Positions 8,113 through 16,122 of a DNA stretch of 33,746 nt are shown here, in pieces. Each line of letters starts with the position of its first letter. Position 1 is the stretch's first letter. A model generated the notes under the pieces. It worked only from the letters and a program-made list of their open reading frames with translations, had not been told where the DNA came from and ran no database searches. Location of the stretch: positions 1 through 33,746 of the forward strand of contig JAHJAR010000030.1 in the NCBI GenBank assembly GCA_018814045.1, given 5' to 3'. A program made the position numbers and the translations under genes. This DNA comes from Planctomycetota bacterium. GTDB lineage: Bacteria > Planctomycetota > Phycisphaerae > UBA1845 > Fen-1342.

Positions 8113-8978
8113 TGCTCTTGGCTTCTGCCCGTCATTGGCACGAAGCGGACCGGCAGCACATTCTCACTGCGGCGGCGGCCGTCGTTCAGCTTGGTGAGCA
8201 CGACCAGGCGCTGGATGTCGTGCACGCCACCGAGCGGGATGACCATGCGGCCGCCGGATTTGAGCTGCTCCCACAAGGGCGGCGGCACGTGGCCGGCGGC
8301 GCAGGTTACGATGATCGCGTCGAACGGCGCCTCTTCCGGCCAGCCGTCGTAGCCATCTGCCCTCCGGGCCTGAATCGTCCTGTGGCCCAACTCGGCGAAG
8401 CGCTGTACCACCTGTTTGTAGAGGGGTTGGACGATCTCGATTGTGAACACGTAGGGCGTCAGCTCATTCAACACCGCGGCCTGATAGCCCGAGCCGGTGC
8501 CGATCTCGAGTACTTTCTCTCCCGGCTCGATGTGCAGCAGTTCGGTCATCAGCGCCACGATGTAGGGTTGCGAAATGGTCTGTCCGTGGCCGATCGGCAA
8601 AGGGGTGTCGGCATAGGCCGACTGCTGTCGTAGCGCGGCGACGAACTTGTGTCGCGGGACGCTGCGCAGCGCGGCCAGCACACGCTGGTCGCGCACGCGG
8701 TGGGCGATCTGCGTGTCGACCATGTGGTCACGCTCGTTCTGGCGTTCGTCGGTACGTGGCCGGGGCCAGACCAGCTCGCCGTCTTGCTCTTGAACGAAGG
8801 TCGGCCGGGAGGTCGGCTGCTGCTGTTGCTTGACGGCCGCAGGCGCGGTGTCGGCATCCTGGGCGGTACCACGCGCGCAGGATAGCAGCGCTAATCCACC
8901 CAGGATCGTGATGGCGAGCAGCGACGGTTCCGCATTCGAGGTGTGGCGACCGATGCGTCGCCGGTACGAGTTCGCCAT
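8109..8978 (-). CDS. pcm: Protein-L-isoaspartate O-methyltransferase with lipoprotein-type signal
   Basis: A 289-residue protein. The catalytic domain is a classical PCMT: TISQPYIVALMTELL followed by the SAM-binding VLEIGTGSGYQAAVL. PCMT methylates L-isoaspartyl residues so that damaged proteins can be repaired. Unusually, the N-terminus is an export signal: an Arg-rich n-region (SYRRRIGRH), a hydrophobic core and a Cys at position 34 in ALLSC, then a Gln/Pro/Thr-rich linker before the enzyme domain at about 75. This suggests a lipoprotein or membrane-tethered enzyme. ATG 8978 is preferred because GGAGGAAG lies just upstream; an in-frame start at 9032 would put 18 extra residues before the signal. 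It overlaps the next gene by four bases. SAM supply outside the cytoplasm is unexplained. Confidence 0.88.
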   Translation of the reverse strand: MANSYRRRIGRHTSNAEPSLLAITILGGLALLSCARGTAQDADTAPAAVKQQQQPTSRPTFVQEQDGELVWPRPRTDERQNERDHMVDTQIAHRVRDQRVLAALRSVPRHKFVAALRQQSAYADTPLPIGHGQTISQPYIVALMTELLHIEPGEKVLEIGTGSGYQAAVLNELTPYVFTIEIVQPLYKQVVQRFAELGHRTIQARRADGYDGWPEEAPFDAIIVTCAAGHVPPPLWEQLKSGGRMVIPLGGVHDIQRLVVLTKLNDGRRRSENVLPVRFVPMTGRSQEQ

Positions 8979-9045
8979 GACGCTTCCTCCGGCGTGAGCA
9001 ACCTGGCCGTATTGTAGCGTGTCGGCCGGCAACGGCGCAAAATCT

Positions 9046-9075
9046 GAGCCCCGAGCAATGGTCAGAGCCCCGAGC
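9046..9075. repeat. Two 11-base direct repeats upstream of pcm
   Basis: GAGCCCCGAGC occurs at 9046-9056 and again at 9065-9075, a 19-base period, in the 147-base gap between the DUF4159 gene and pcm. It is about 70-100 bases upstream of the pcm start. It could be a repeated protein-binding site; function is not shown. A short hairpin, CCCGG-GAT-CCGGG, follows at 9087-9099 on the DUF4159 gene side. Confidence 0.45.
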
Positions 9076-9125
9076 GGTTCCCGTGGCCCGGGATCCGGGG
9101 CACTGAGCGCTCGTGAGCGGCTGGT

Positions 9126-11501
9126 TCACTCGTCATCCGACCGGATCAGCCGCGCCTTCTCGGCCGTGGATGACTGGGCGTAGAGCAGCAGGTTGCGCGC
9201 GATTCGCAAGGCGCTTTCGCCCTCGTAGCCGCGGCAGTCGTATACGTGCGTACCCAACAGGCTCGCGCTGAGATCCAGCGGTGAGTAGATGACGGCGATG
9301 CGGCGCCGCAGGTGGCAGGCCTTCAGCGGCGGGAACTTCCGTCCGCCGGCCAGGCTGCGCGCCGCCCGGCGATAGGCGATGTCGGTTAGCGGCTGCGCTG
9401 CGGGCAGGCCTTCGCCGGTCAGAACAACCGAATCGGCTTGCAGGTACTGGGGTGGTGTCTTCAGTATTTGGGTGAGGTACGTTTCGAGCGACTCGGTGAA
9501 CTCGCGCGAGCCACCCACCGCGTCCGCCAGCAGCGTGCCGCCACCGGTCAGGAAACGCCGCAACCCGCGCATCTCCTCCTCGCTCAGTTCGAACGCCGTG
9601 ATCCCGCTGATGTGGGCGACCTTGAATTCCTGCAAATCGGGCGAGTCGAGCGTTACGCCGGAGGTCACGAGCAAACGCGAGTTGGTTTCGTTGTTCATGT
9701 AGAACTTCAAGCGCGTCCAGCCGTAGGGCTCGACGTTCCAGCGGCCGTTGTACTTGAGCCGGGCCACGCGGATGGTGCGCTCGATGTCTACGTCCGCCAT
9801 CGGGATGTTGGGCGTTTGCAGTCGGCTGCGGATCGAGGTCTTGTCGGTGGCGTAGAGATAGATGTTGCAGGCCAACTGGAAGTAGTGCTCCCAGCGCCGC
9901 ACGCGATATTGGTTCCACGGGGCGCAAATGTCCTTGGGCGACAGCAGCATCAGCGTGCGGACGCCGTTGTGCACCTCGAACAGTGGCGGGGGCTCCTCGA
10001 TGCGCACGCGCACTTCGCCGTTGAGCAACGGATGCTCGGGCGCGACCGGGCGCAGAGGCAGGTCGGGGAACATCTTGCGGGCCAGGGCCCGGAAGCCGGT
10101 GTTGAATTCTTCTTTGCTGCAGCAGGCCACGCCCAGGATCAGCCCGCCGCGCTGGCAGTACTCGCGCAGCTTCTGCACTTCGACCTCGCTGAATTCCCAG
10201 GCGGTGTGTCCGCTCATGTAGAGGACCGGGGCTTCCATCAGATCGTCGAGCGGGCCGTCCAGCCGGACGATCTGCCAGTTCAGCAAGCGTTCGAAGGACT
10301 GCTGGGCAAAGCGGGTCAGCCCGGCCACGTCGCGCAACTTGTTGTTCCAGTCGTCCCCGTGCTCCAGCTTGTTGAACAGCAACGGTGCCCGGCCGTGGCA
10401 GAGGAACATGAGGGCGAAGCACGTGTTGCGCACGTCATCCATGAGAGCCCCGCCGTCGGTCCAGCTCCCGTCGGGTTGCTGCTTCTCGAGCAGGTGGGCG
10501 GCGCCCTCACGAAACCAATCGCGCTGGCGAAGGTGCTTCTGACCGCTGGCCCGCCCCACGCGCTCCACGCCGTACAGGTAGTAGTACTTCCAGCGTCCCC
10601 CGCCGTGCGGATTCTCGTCGGGCGTGTATTCGCGCCCGAGCCAGTCCATGCCGCGGGCGATCGCGGACAGCAGGCGGCTCGATTCCTTATGCTGACCGCA
10701 GCGGGCGGACATTGTGCCGTTGAAGGGGCCCTCGTCACCGGAATAGGCGTGGTCGAGTACCACGTACAGCGTGGCCAGTCCGGCGGCGGTCATGCTGCCG
10801 GTGCTGTTCCCGCTGTCCTTGTAGGTCCAGCCTCCGTCCGGTTGCTGATCCCGCATCCAGTGGTCACCCACCAGCGGCCAGTACCATTCGGGAATGCTCA
10901 GGCCGGCTTCGGCGGCCATCCAGGTCCCCAGCACGCCGTATTGACTGTTCGAGTTGTCGTATCTTGACAAGTCGCGGTTGTCCGCCGGAGCCTCGTAGTC
11001 GTAGGCGCCGGCGGCGCGCTCCGCCGACTGCTTGCCGACGGCCTCCAGCAACCAGGCCAAATCCTGTTCGAGTCGCGCGCGGAACTTGTTGCCAGGCACC
11101 AGGGCAAAGACATGGGCCCGTGTGCCGTAGGTGTACGTGGCCCGCAAGCTCTGGGCCGCCAGCCACTCCAGCGAGCGGTTCATGTCATCCTGGCGGGGGT
11201 TCTCGCCGGCGTACAGCAACGCCAGCAACGCCAGCCCGCTGTTCCCGGTCCAGAAGCGATGGTCCGGCGCGGTGTCCGTTTCCCAGTGTCCGGTTTCGTT
11301 GCGCTGGCTCTTGAGCCATGTGACCGCCCGTTGGATGGCGGCTTCAACGTCGGCGTCCGTCACGGTGACGTCATCGGCGCGGGTGCTGCCGGGTGTGGCG
11401 AACAGGATCCCCAGCAGCAGCACGACCGTCATGGTGGCGACCTGGATCCTGGTGTGCGGAGGCGTGATTCCCGGTTCCTGGCCCAGCGTCGTTTCAGCCA
11501 A
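9126..11501 (-). CDS. Exported prenyltransferase-like / DUF4159 protein with two DUF4159-like modules
   Basis: A 791-residue protein. A hydrophobic segment at about 24-40 (MTVVLLLGILFATPGSTRA) acts as a signal or anchor. Residues about 50-400 form alpha-barrel repeats of the prenyltransferase/squalene-cyclase type, with several QPDGSW/QPDGGW motifs. The rest has two related modules: SGHTAWEFSEVEVQKL..GG (about 425-520) and ISGITAFELSEEEMRGL..GG (about 600-770). Both match the DUF4159 pattern of planctomycetes, whose function is unknown. The start is TTG 11501 with GAGGTGG upstream; ATG 11432, which would begin directly at the hydrophobic stretch, is the alternative. It diverges from the Ser/Thr kinase gene across an 86-base gap and probably leads the minus-strand run that includes pcm. 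Confidence 0.8.
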   Translation of the reverse strand: MAETTLGQEPGITPPHTRIQVATMTVVLLLGILFATPGSTRADDVTVTDADVEAAIQRAVTWLKSQRNETGHWETDTAPDHRFWTGNSGLALLALLYAGENPRQDDMNRSLEWLAAQSLRATYTYGTRAHVFALVPGNKFRARLEQDLAWLLEAVGKQSAERAAGAYDYEAPADNRDLSRYDNSNSQYGVLGTWMAAEAGLSIPEWYWPLVGDHWMRDQQPDGGWTYKDSGNSTGSMTAAGLATLYVVLDHAYSGDEGPFNGTMSARCGQHKESSRLLSAIARGMDWLGREYTPDENPHGGGRWKYYYLYGVERVGRASGQKHLRQRDWFREGAAHLLEKQQPDGSWTDGGALMDDVRNTCFALMFLCHGRAPLLFNKLEHGDDWNNKLRDVAGLTRFAQQSFERLLNWQIVRLDGPLDDLMEAPVLYMSGHTAWEFSEVEVQKLREYCQRGGLILGVACCSKEEFNTGFRALARKMFPDLPLRPVAPEHPLLNGEVRVRIEEPPPLFEVHNGVRTLMLLSPKDICAPWNQYRVRRWEHYFQLACNIYLYATDKTSIRSRLQTPNIPMADVDIERTIRVARLKYNGRWNVEPYGWTRLKFYMNNETNSRLLVTSGVTLDSPDLQEFKVAHISGITAFELSEEEMRGLRRFLTGGGTLLADAVGGSREFTESLETYLTQILKTPPQYLQADSVVLTGEGLPAAQPLTDIAYRRAARSLAGGRKFPPLKACHLRRRIAVIYSPLDLSASLLGTHVYDCRGYEGESALRIARNLLLYAQSSTAEKARLIRSDDE

Positions 11502-11534
11502 TTGACCACCTCACCGTAACTGCATAACATTCAA

Positions 11535-11557
11535 AGAGTAAAGAGCGTACTTACTCT
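11535..11557. promoter_or_regulatory. Inverted repeat in the divergent DUF4159/kinase promoter region
   Basis: AGAGTAA (11535-11541) and TTACTCT (11551-11557) are perfect 7-base inverted arms around a 9-base spacer. The site is AT-rich compared with the surroundings and sits in the only 86 bases between two divergent genes. A dimeric regulator controlling both directions is the natural reading; this is an inference. It lies 31 bases before the kinase start codon. Confidence 0.45.
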
Positions 11558-11587
11558 CATCGGCATCCACCCGCGGAAGGCCCCTTA

Positions 11588-12847
11588 GTGGCGGATATAG
11601 CGGATACACGGGAAGATAGCCAATTCTGTCGATTGGTGGTAGAGCGCCATTTGGCGACCGCCGGCGAAGTCCGTTCGGCGGCCGAGCAATTGCGTGCTTC
11701 CCCGAAAGGCGAATCGGCGTCCATCGGCGAGACGCTGGTCAGCTTGGGCTACCTGACGCGCTCGCAACTGTCTCGGCTGCAAAGTGGCAGCGAGGACTCG
11801 GGTAGCCGCCCAGCGCAGCAAATCCCCGGCTATCAGTTACAAAAGAAGGTCGGGGCCGGGGCGATGGCCGTCGTTTATCGGGCCAAACAAATCAGCCTCG
11901 ACCGCACCGTGGCGGTCAAGGTACTTCCCCGCAGGCTTAGCAAGAACACCGAGTTTGTCGAGCGTTTCTATCGGGAAGGTCGCGCCGCTGCCAAGCTGAA
12001 CCACAACAACATCGTTCAGGCGATCGACGTCGGCGAAGCCGGTGAGTACCACTACTTCGCGATGGAGTATGTGGAGGGCTGCACGGTGTTCGACGAGATC
12101 GCGGCCGGAAACGTCTATCGCGAATCCGAGGCGATTGAGATAGTCCGGCAGATTGCCGAGGCGCTGCTGCACGCCCACGAGCGTGGTTTCATCCATCGCG
12201 ACGTCAAGCCCAAGAACATCATGCTGACGAAGGACCGCGTGGCGAAACTGGCTGACATGGGTCTGGCGCGGGAGACGACGGACATGGAAGCCGCCCTGGC
12301 CGAGGCCGGCCGCGCCTACGGTACGCCTTACTATATCAGTCCTGAGCAGATTCGCGGCGAGGTGAACATCGATCACCGCGCCGACATCTACTCACTCGGA
12401 GCCACGTTCTACCACATGATCACGGGACGCGTGCCGTTCGAGGGACCGACGCCGGCCGCCGTGATGCACAAGCACCTCAAAGAGCTACTCGTCCCGCCGG
12501 ATCACCTGAATACGCGGCTTACTTCCGGCTGCGGAGCCATGGTCGAGATGATGATGGCCAAGGATCGGGAGGAGCGCTATGCCAGCGCCCGCGAGGTGCT
12601 GACGGATCTGGATCTGCTGGCCCACGGACGCCCGCCGCGCTATGCGCGCCAGAACGTCGGACACGAAGTGCTCGATACGCTGGCCGAGGGCAAAGCGATA
12701 GAATTCACGCCTTCGTCGCGAAGTGGCGCCGCTGGGCAACACTCCGCTGAAACGGACAGCCGCGTCTTGCTGCCCGTGACAATCGGGCTGGGGATCCTGG
12801 CGGCGATCAGCATCCTGGTGAACGTCATTCTGGCCGTTTGGCGCTGA
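11588..12847 (+). CDS. Membrane-anchored Hanks-type serine/threonine protein kinase
   Basis: A 419-residue protein. The N-terminal 20-66 region (LATAGEVRSA...LVSLGYLTRSQL) resembles the small domain found before kinases and in PilB/MshE-type proteins. The kinase domain spans about 82-345. It has a glycine loop (VGAGAMAVVY), catalytic Lys111 in VAVK, HRDVKPKN (203-210) and SPEQIRG in the activation region. The magnesium motif is DMG (223-225) in place of the usual DFG; the Asp is present, so activity is plausible. One transmembrane helix (394-417) ends the protein with almost no extracellular part. The start is GTG 11588 with GGAAGG (11574-11579) at good spacing. It is monocistronic or followed by ppdK after 216 bases. 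Confidence 0.9.
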   Translation: MADIADTREDSQFCRLVVERHLATAGEVRSAAEQLRASPKGESASIGETLVSLGYLTRSQLSRLQSGSEDSGSRPAQQIPGYQLQKKVGAGAMAVVYRAKQISLDRTVAVKVLPRRLSKNTEFVERFYREGRAAAKLNHNNIVQAIDVGEAGEYHYFAMEYVEGCTVFDEIAAGNVYRESEAIEIVRQIAEALLHAHERGFIHRDVKPKNIMLTKDRVAKLADMGLARETTDMEAALAEAGRAYGTPYYISPEQIRGEVNIDHRADIYSLGATFYHMITGRVPFEGPTPAAVMHKHLKELLVPPDHLNTRLTSGCGAMVEMMMAKDREERYASAREVLTDLDLLAHGRPPRYARQNVGHEVLDTLAEGKAIEFTPSSRSGAAGQHSAETDSRVLLPVTIGLGILAAISILVNVILAVWR

Positions 12848-13063
12848 AGCCGCGGCGCGCGTCCCTCCCCGCGGTCCGGTTTCAGAGCGCCTGTACGCCG
12901 CCGCCAGACGAGACCGGGAGCGTGACCGGTTCGGTGCTGGCGCGTGGGGGGGCTGGCCTGCCACTCACTTTGTTCATATGATTTCGGCTTTGTTGTTGCC
13001 GGGCGTTGAGCACGGTGTGCCAAATGCCGGCGACGGTCTTAGCCAGCACCCATGGGGCACGTG

Positions 13064-16012
13064 ATGAAACAGAAATATGTCTATTCCTTCGGAGCCGGCA
13101 AGGCCGAGGGGAAGGGGGATCAGCGGGAGTTGCTCGGCGGCAAGGGGGCGGGGCTGGCCGAAATGACTCAGATCGGCTTGCCTGTTCCGGCTGGGTTCAC
13201 GATCACCATCGAGGCCTGCGCGCACTTTCACGCCAACAACGAAACGTGGCCGGCCGGGATGGAGGCCGAAGTGCGCCAGAACGTGGGCCGGCTGGAGAAA
13301 GTGTGCGGCAAGAAGCTGGGCGACGCCGTTGATCCACTGCTGGTATCCGTGCGCAGCGGCGGGGCGCATTCGATGCCCGGGATGATGGAGACGATCCTGA
13401 ACCTCGGTCTGTCGGATCGCTCCGTGCTGGGGCTGGCCAAGGCGACCGACAATCCTCGCTTTGCCTGGGATGCCTACCGCCGCTTCATCCAGATGTACTC
13501 GACCGTTGTCGTTGGGCTGAGCAAGGAAGTCCTGGAGCACAAGCTGAGCACACTGAAGAAGCGGCTCAAGCTGAAGCTGGACATGGATATCCCGGCGGAG
13601 TCGCTCCAGGAACTGTGTTTGGACTTCAAGGAGTTCTTCAGCGAGCAGACCGGGCACGAGTTCCCGCAGGACCCCTGGGAGCAACTGCGCAGCGCCATCA
13701 ACGCGGTGTTCGACTCGTGGAATGCGGGCAAGGCAGTCACTTACCGGCGGGTCGAGAAGCTGACCAACCTAAAGGGCACCGGCGTCAACGTACAGCAGAT
13801 GGTCTTCGGCAACATGGGGGACGACAGCGGCACGGGCGTGTGCTTCACGCGCGACCCGAGCCTGGGGGCCAACGAGTACTACGGTGACCTGCTGATCAAC
13901 GCCCAGGGCGAAGACGTTGTGGCCGGCATCCGCACGCCGCTGAAGCTCAGCGACCTGCAAGCCAGAATGCCGGAGATGTACGACCAACTCTGTGCCGTGC
14001 GGGCGATGCTCGAGATTCACTACGGCGAGATGCAGGACCTGGAGTTCACGTTCGAGCGTGGCAAGCTGTATATGCTGCAATGCCGACGTGGCAAGCGGAC
14101 GCCGGCGGCAGAGTTCCGCATCTCGGTCGAGCAGGCGACGATGCCGCTGATGGACGCGGACGAGGCGGCCCGGCTTGTCAAGAAGGGCTATCTGTCGAAG
14201 AAGTACGCCCAGGCAGCCACGCGCCCGGTCATCAGCAAGGAAGAAGCGATCCGGCGCTCGAGCGGGTTGGACATCGAACGACTCTTCTTCCCGGTGATCT
14301 CGCCCGCGATCAGTCGGGACCAGCTCGATGAGCGACGTATCGCACAGGGCGTCAACGCCGTTCCCGGTGCCGCCTGTGGGCGCGTGGTGTTCACTGCCAA
14401 GGAGGCGGAGGCGCTGGCGGAGCAGGGTGAGAACGTCATCCTGGTCCGCAAGGAAACCAGCCCGGAAGACGTGGCCGGTATGCAGGCGGCCAAGGGCATA
14501 CTGACGCAAACCGGGGGCAAGACGTCGCACGCCGCCGTCGTTGCCCGTGGCTGGGGCAAGTGCTGCATCGTTGGTTGCGACGAACTGCGGATCAACTACG
14601 ACACGAAGCGGATGAGCGTCGGTGGGCAGACGATCCGCCAGGGGCACGAGATCACGCTGGATGGTTCCACGGGCGAAGTGTACAAGGGCTCGCTCGATCT
14701 CGTGGCCCCGGAGCCCCCGGAGGCGTTCTATACGCTGATGAGCTGGGCCGACGAGCACCGGCGCCTGCGCGTGCGTACGAACGCGGACACGCCCGAAGAT
14801 GCGCGCCGCGCGATCCAGATGGGGGCCGAGGGCATCGGACTGTGCCGCACCGAGCACATGTTCTTCAAGACACCCGAGCGCCAACTGGCGATCCAGGAGA
14901 TGATCCTGGCGAAGACGTCCGAGCAGCGCACCGCCGCCCTGGACGTGCTGTTGCCGTTCCAGCGTGAGGACTTTGTGGGCATCTTCGACGCGATGGATGG
15001 GCTGCCGGTGACGATCCGGCTGCTGGATCCACCGTTGCACGAGTTCGTGCCGAAGAGCCAACATCAGGCCTACGCCCTGGCGGACCATACCGGGCGTTCG
15101 GTCGAGAGCATCCTGGCCCGGGCCGAACAGTTGCACGAGACCAACCCGATGCTGGGGCACCGCGGTTGCCGGCTGTGCATCACCTACCCGGAGATCCTGG
15201 ACATGCAGGTCCGGGCGATCATCGAGGCGGCCGTGGAATGCACGTTGCGCGGCACCCGGGTCCTTCCCGAGATCATGATCCCGCTCGTGATCGATGCGCG
15301 CGAAGTGGAGATTCTGGCCGAGCGCACGCGCACGGTGGCCGACGACATTCTGCATCGCGCGGGCGTGCGGCTCGACTACAAGGTCGGCACGATGATCGAA
15401 ACGCCGCGGGCGGCGCTGACCGCCGCGCGCATAGCCGAAGTGGCCGACTTCTTCAGCTTCTGCACGAACGACCTGACCCAGTTGGTGATGGCCCTGTCGC
15501 GTGATGATGCCGGGCGTTTCCTGCCGGACTATGTCGCTCCGGGCCGCCACGGCATTTTCAAAGACCACCCCTTCCAGACCCTCGACCAGGAGGGCGTGGG
15601 CGGGCTGGTGCGCAGCGCCATCCAGAACGGGCGGTCGACGAAACCGAATCTCAAGGTCGGCATCTGTGGCGAGCACGGCGGTGATCCGCCGAGCGTCATA
15701 TTCTGCCATGAAGTGGGCATGGATTACGTCAGTTGTTCACCGTTCCGCGTGCCCATCGCGCGTCTGGCTGCGGCTCAGGCCGCCATTTTGGAGCGGCGCA
15801 GCCGCGCCGCCCAACCGGCTGCAAAAGCGCGCCAGCGTTCCACCACCAAGAGTGCTCGCCGGACTGCCAAACCGGTGGCGCAGAAGATGTCGCCGCAGCG
15901 CCAGTCCCGTAAGGTCACCAAGACCAGCGCGCGCCAGAGTACCAGGAAGGCCGCACGCCCGACGGCGCGGAAGGTGACCAAGGAATCCAGGCCAAGCAAG
16001 CGTCGCCGTTAG
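13064..16012 (+). CDS. ppdK: Pyruvate, phosphate dikinase with a basic C-terminal tail
   Basis: A 982-residue enzyme interconverting pyruvate, ATP and phosphate with PEP, AMP and pyrophosphate. The N-terminal ATP-grasp region begins YVYSFGAGKAEG. The phosphohistidine domain has TGGKTSHAAVVARGWGK with the catalytic His and the neighbouring regulatory Thr/Ser. The PEP-binding barrel ends with GICGEHGGDPPSV, including the active-site Cys. The family normally ends near ARLAAAQA. Here residues 911-982 add a 72-residue tail with 27 Arg/Lys and one acidic residue, rich in Ala, Ser, Thr and Pro, resembling histone-H1-like or ribosomal-protein-like extensions. ATG 13064 matches the family N-terminus and has GGGG 7 bases upstream; ATG 13052 lies four codons earlier with no ribosome site. 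Its catalytic residues look intact. Confidence 0.95.
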   Translation: MKQKYVYSFGAGKAEGKGDQRELLGGKGAGLAEMTQIGLPVPAGFTITIEACAHFHANNETWPAGMEAEVRQNVGRLEKVCGKKLGDAVDPLLVSVRSGGAHSMPGMMETILNLGLSDRSVLGLAKATDNPRFAWDAYRRFIQMYSTVVVGLSKEVLEHKLSTLKKRLKLKLDMDIPAESLQELCLDFKEFFSEQTGHEFPQDPWEQLRSAINAVFDSWNAGKAVTYRRVEKLTNLKGTGVNVQQMVFGNMGDDSGTGVCFTRDPSLGANEYYGDLLINAQGEDVVAGIRTPLKLSDLQARMPEMYDQLCAVRAMLEIHYGEMQDLEFTFERGKLYMLQCRRGKRTPAAEFRISVEQATMPLMDADEAARLVKKGYLSKKYAQAATRPVISKEEAIRRSSGLDIERLFFPVISPAISRDQLDERRIAQGVNAVPGAACGRVVFTAKEAEALAEQGENVILVRKETSPEDVAGMQAAKGILTQTGGKTSHAAVVARGWGKCCIVGCDELRINYDTKRMSVGGQTIRQGHEITLDGSTGEVYKGSLDLVAPEPPEAFYTLMSWADEHRRLRVRTNADTPEDARRAIQMGAEGIGLCRTEHMFFKTPERQLAIQEMILAKTSEQRTAALDVLLPFQREDFVGIFDAMDGLPVTIRLLDPPLHEFVPKSQHQAYALADHTGRSVESILARAEQLHETNPMLGHRGCRLCITYPEILDMQVRAIIEAAVECTLRGTRVLPEIMIPLVIDAREVEILAERTRTVADDILHRAGVRLDYKVGTMIETPRAALTAARIAEVADFFSFCTNDLTQLVMALSRDDAGRFLPDYVAPGRHGIFKDHPFQTLDQEGVGGLVRSAIQNGRSTKPNLKVGICGEHGGDPPSVIFCHEVGMDYVSCSPFRVPIARLAAAQAAILERRSRAAQPAAKARQRSTTKSARRTAKPVAQKMSPQRQSRKVTKTSARQSTRKAARPTARKVTKESRPSKRRR

Positions 16013-16077
16013 AGCATCCTCGCTGCAAACGCCGCGGCCGAACGCGGCCTCGGCCATCGCCGGCACACACGCGTCCT

Positions 16078-16101
16078 GCGTCCGGGACCGCGCCCGGACG
16101 C
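16078..16101. terminator. Hairpin between convergent ppdK and radical SAM genes
   Basis: GCGTCCGGG (16078-16086) and CCCGGACGC (16093-16101) form a perfect 9-base stem with a 6-base loop, in the 110-base gap between two convergent genes. No T-run follows on either strand, so it is not a classical intrinsic terminator, but position and strength suggest a bidirectional transcription end or mRNA 3' protection. Confidence 0.45.
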
Positions 16102-16122
16102 TACGGCAGTATGGAAGCTGCT

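Noticed and set aside
13769..15709. 646-residue minus-strand frame opposite ppdK
   Set aside because: It runs through conserved PpdK catalytic sequence on the other strand; the translation shows no domain.
16078..16101. Calling the ppdK/radical SAM hairpin a rho-independent terminator
   Set aside because: There is no T-run on either strand; kept only as a terminator-like hairpin with reduced confidence.
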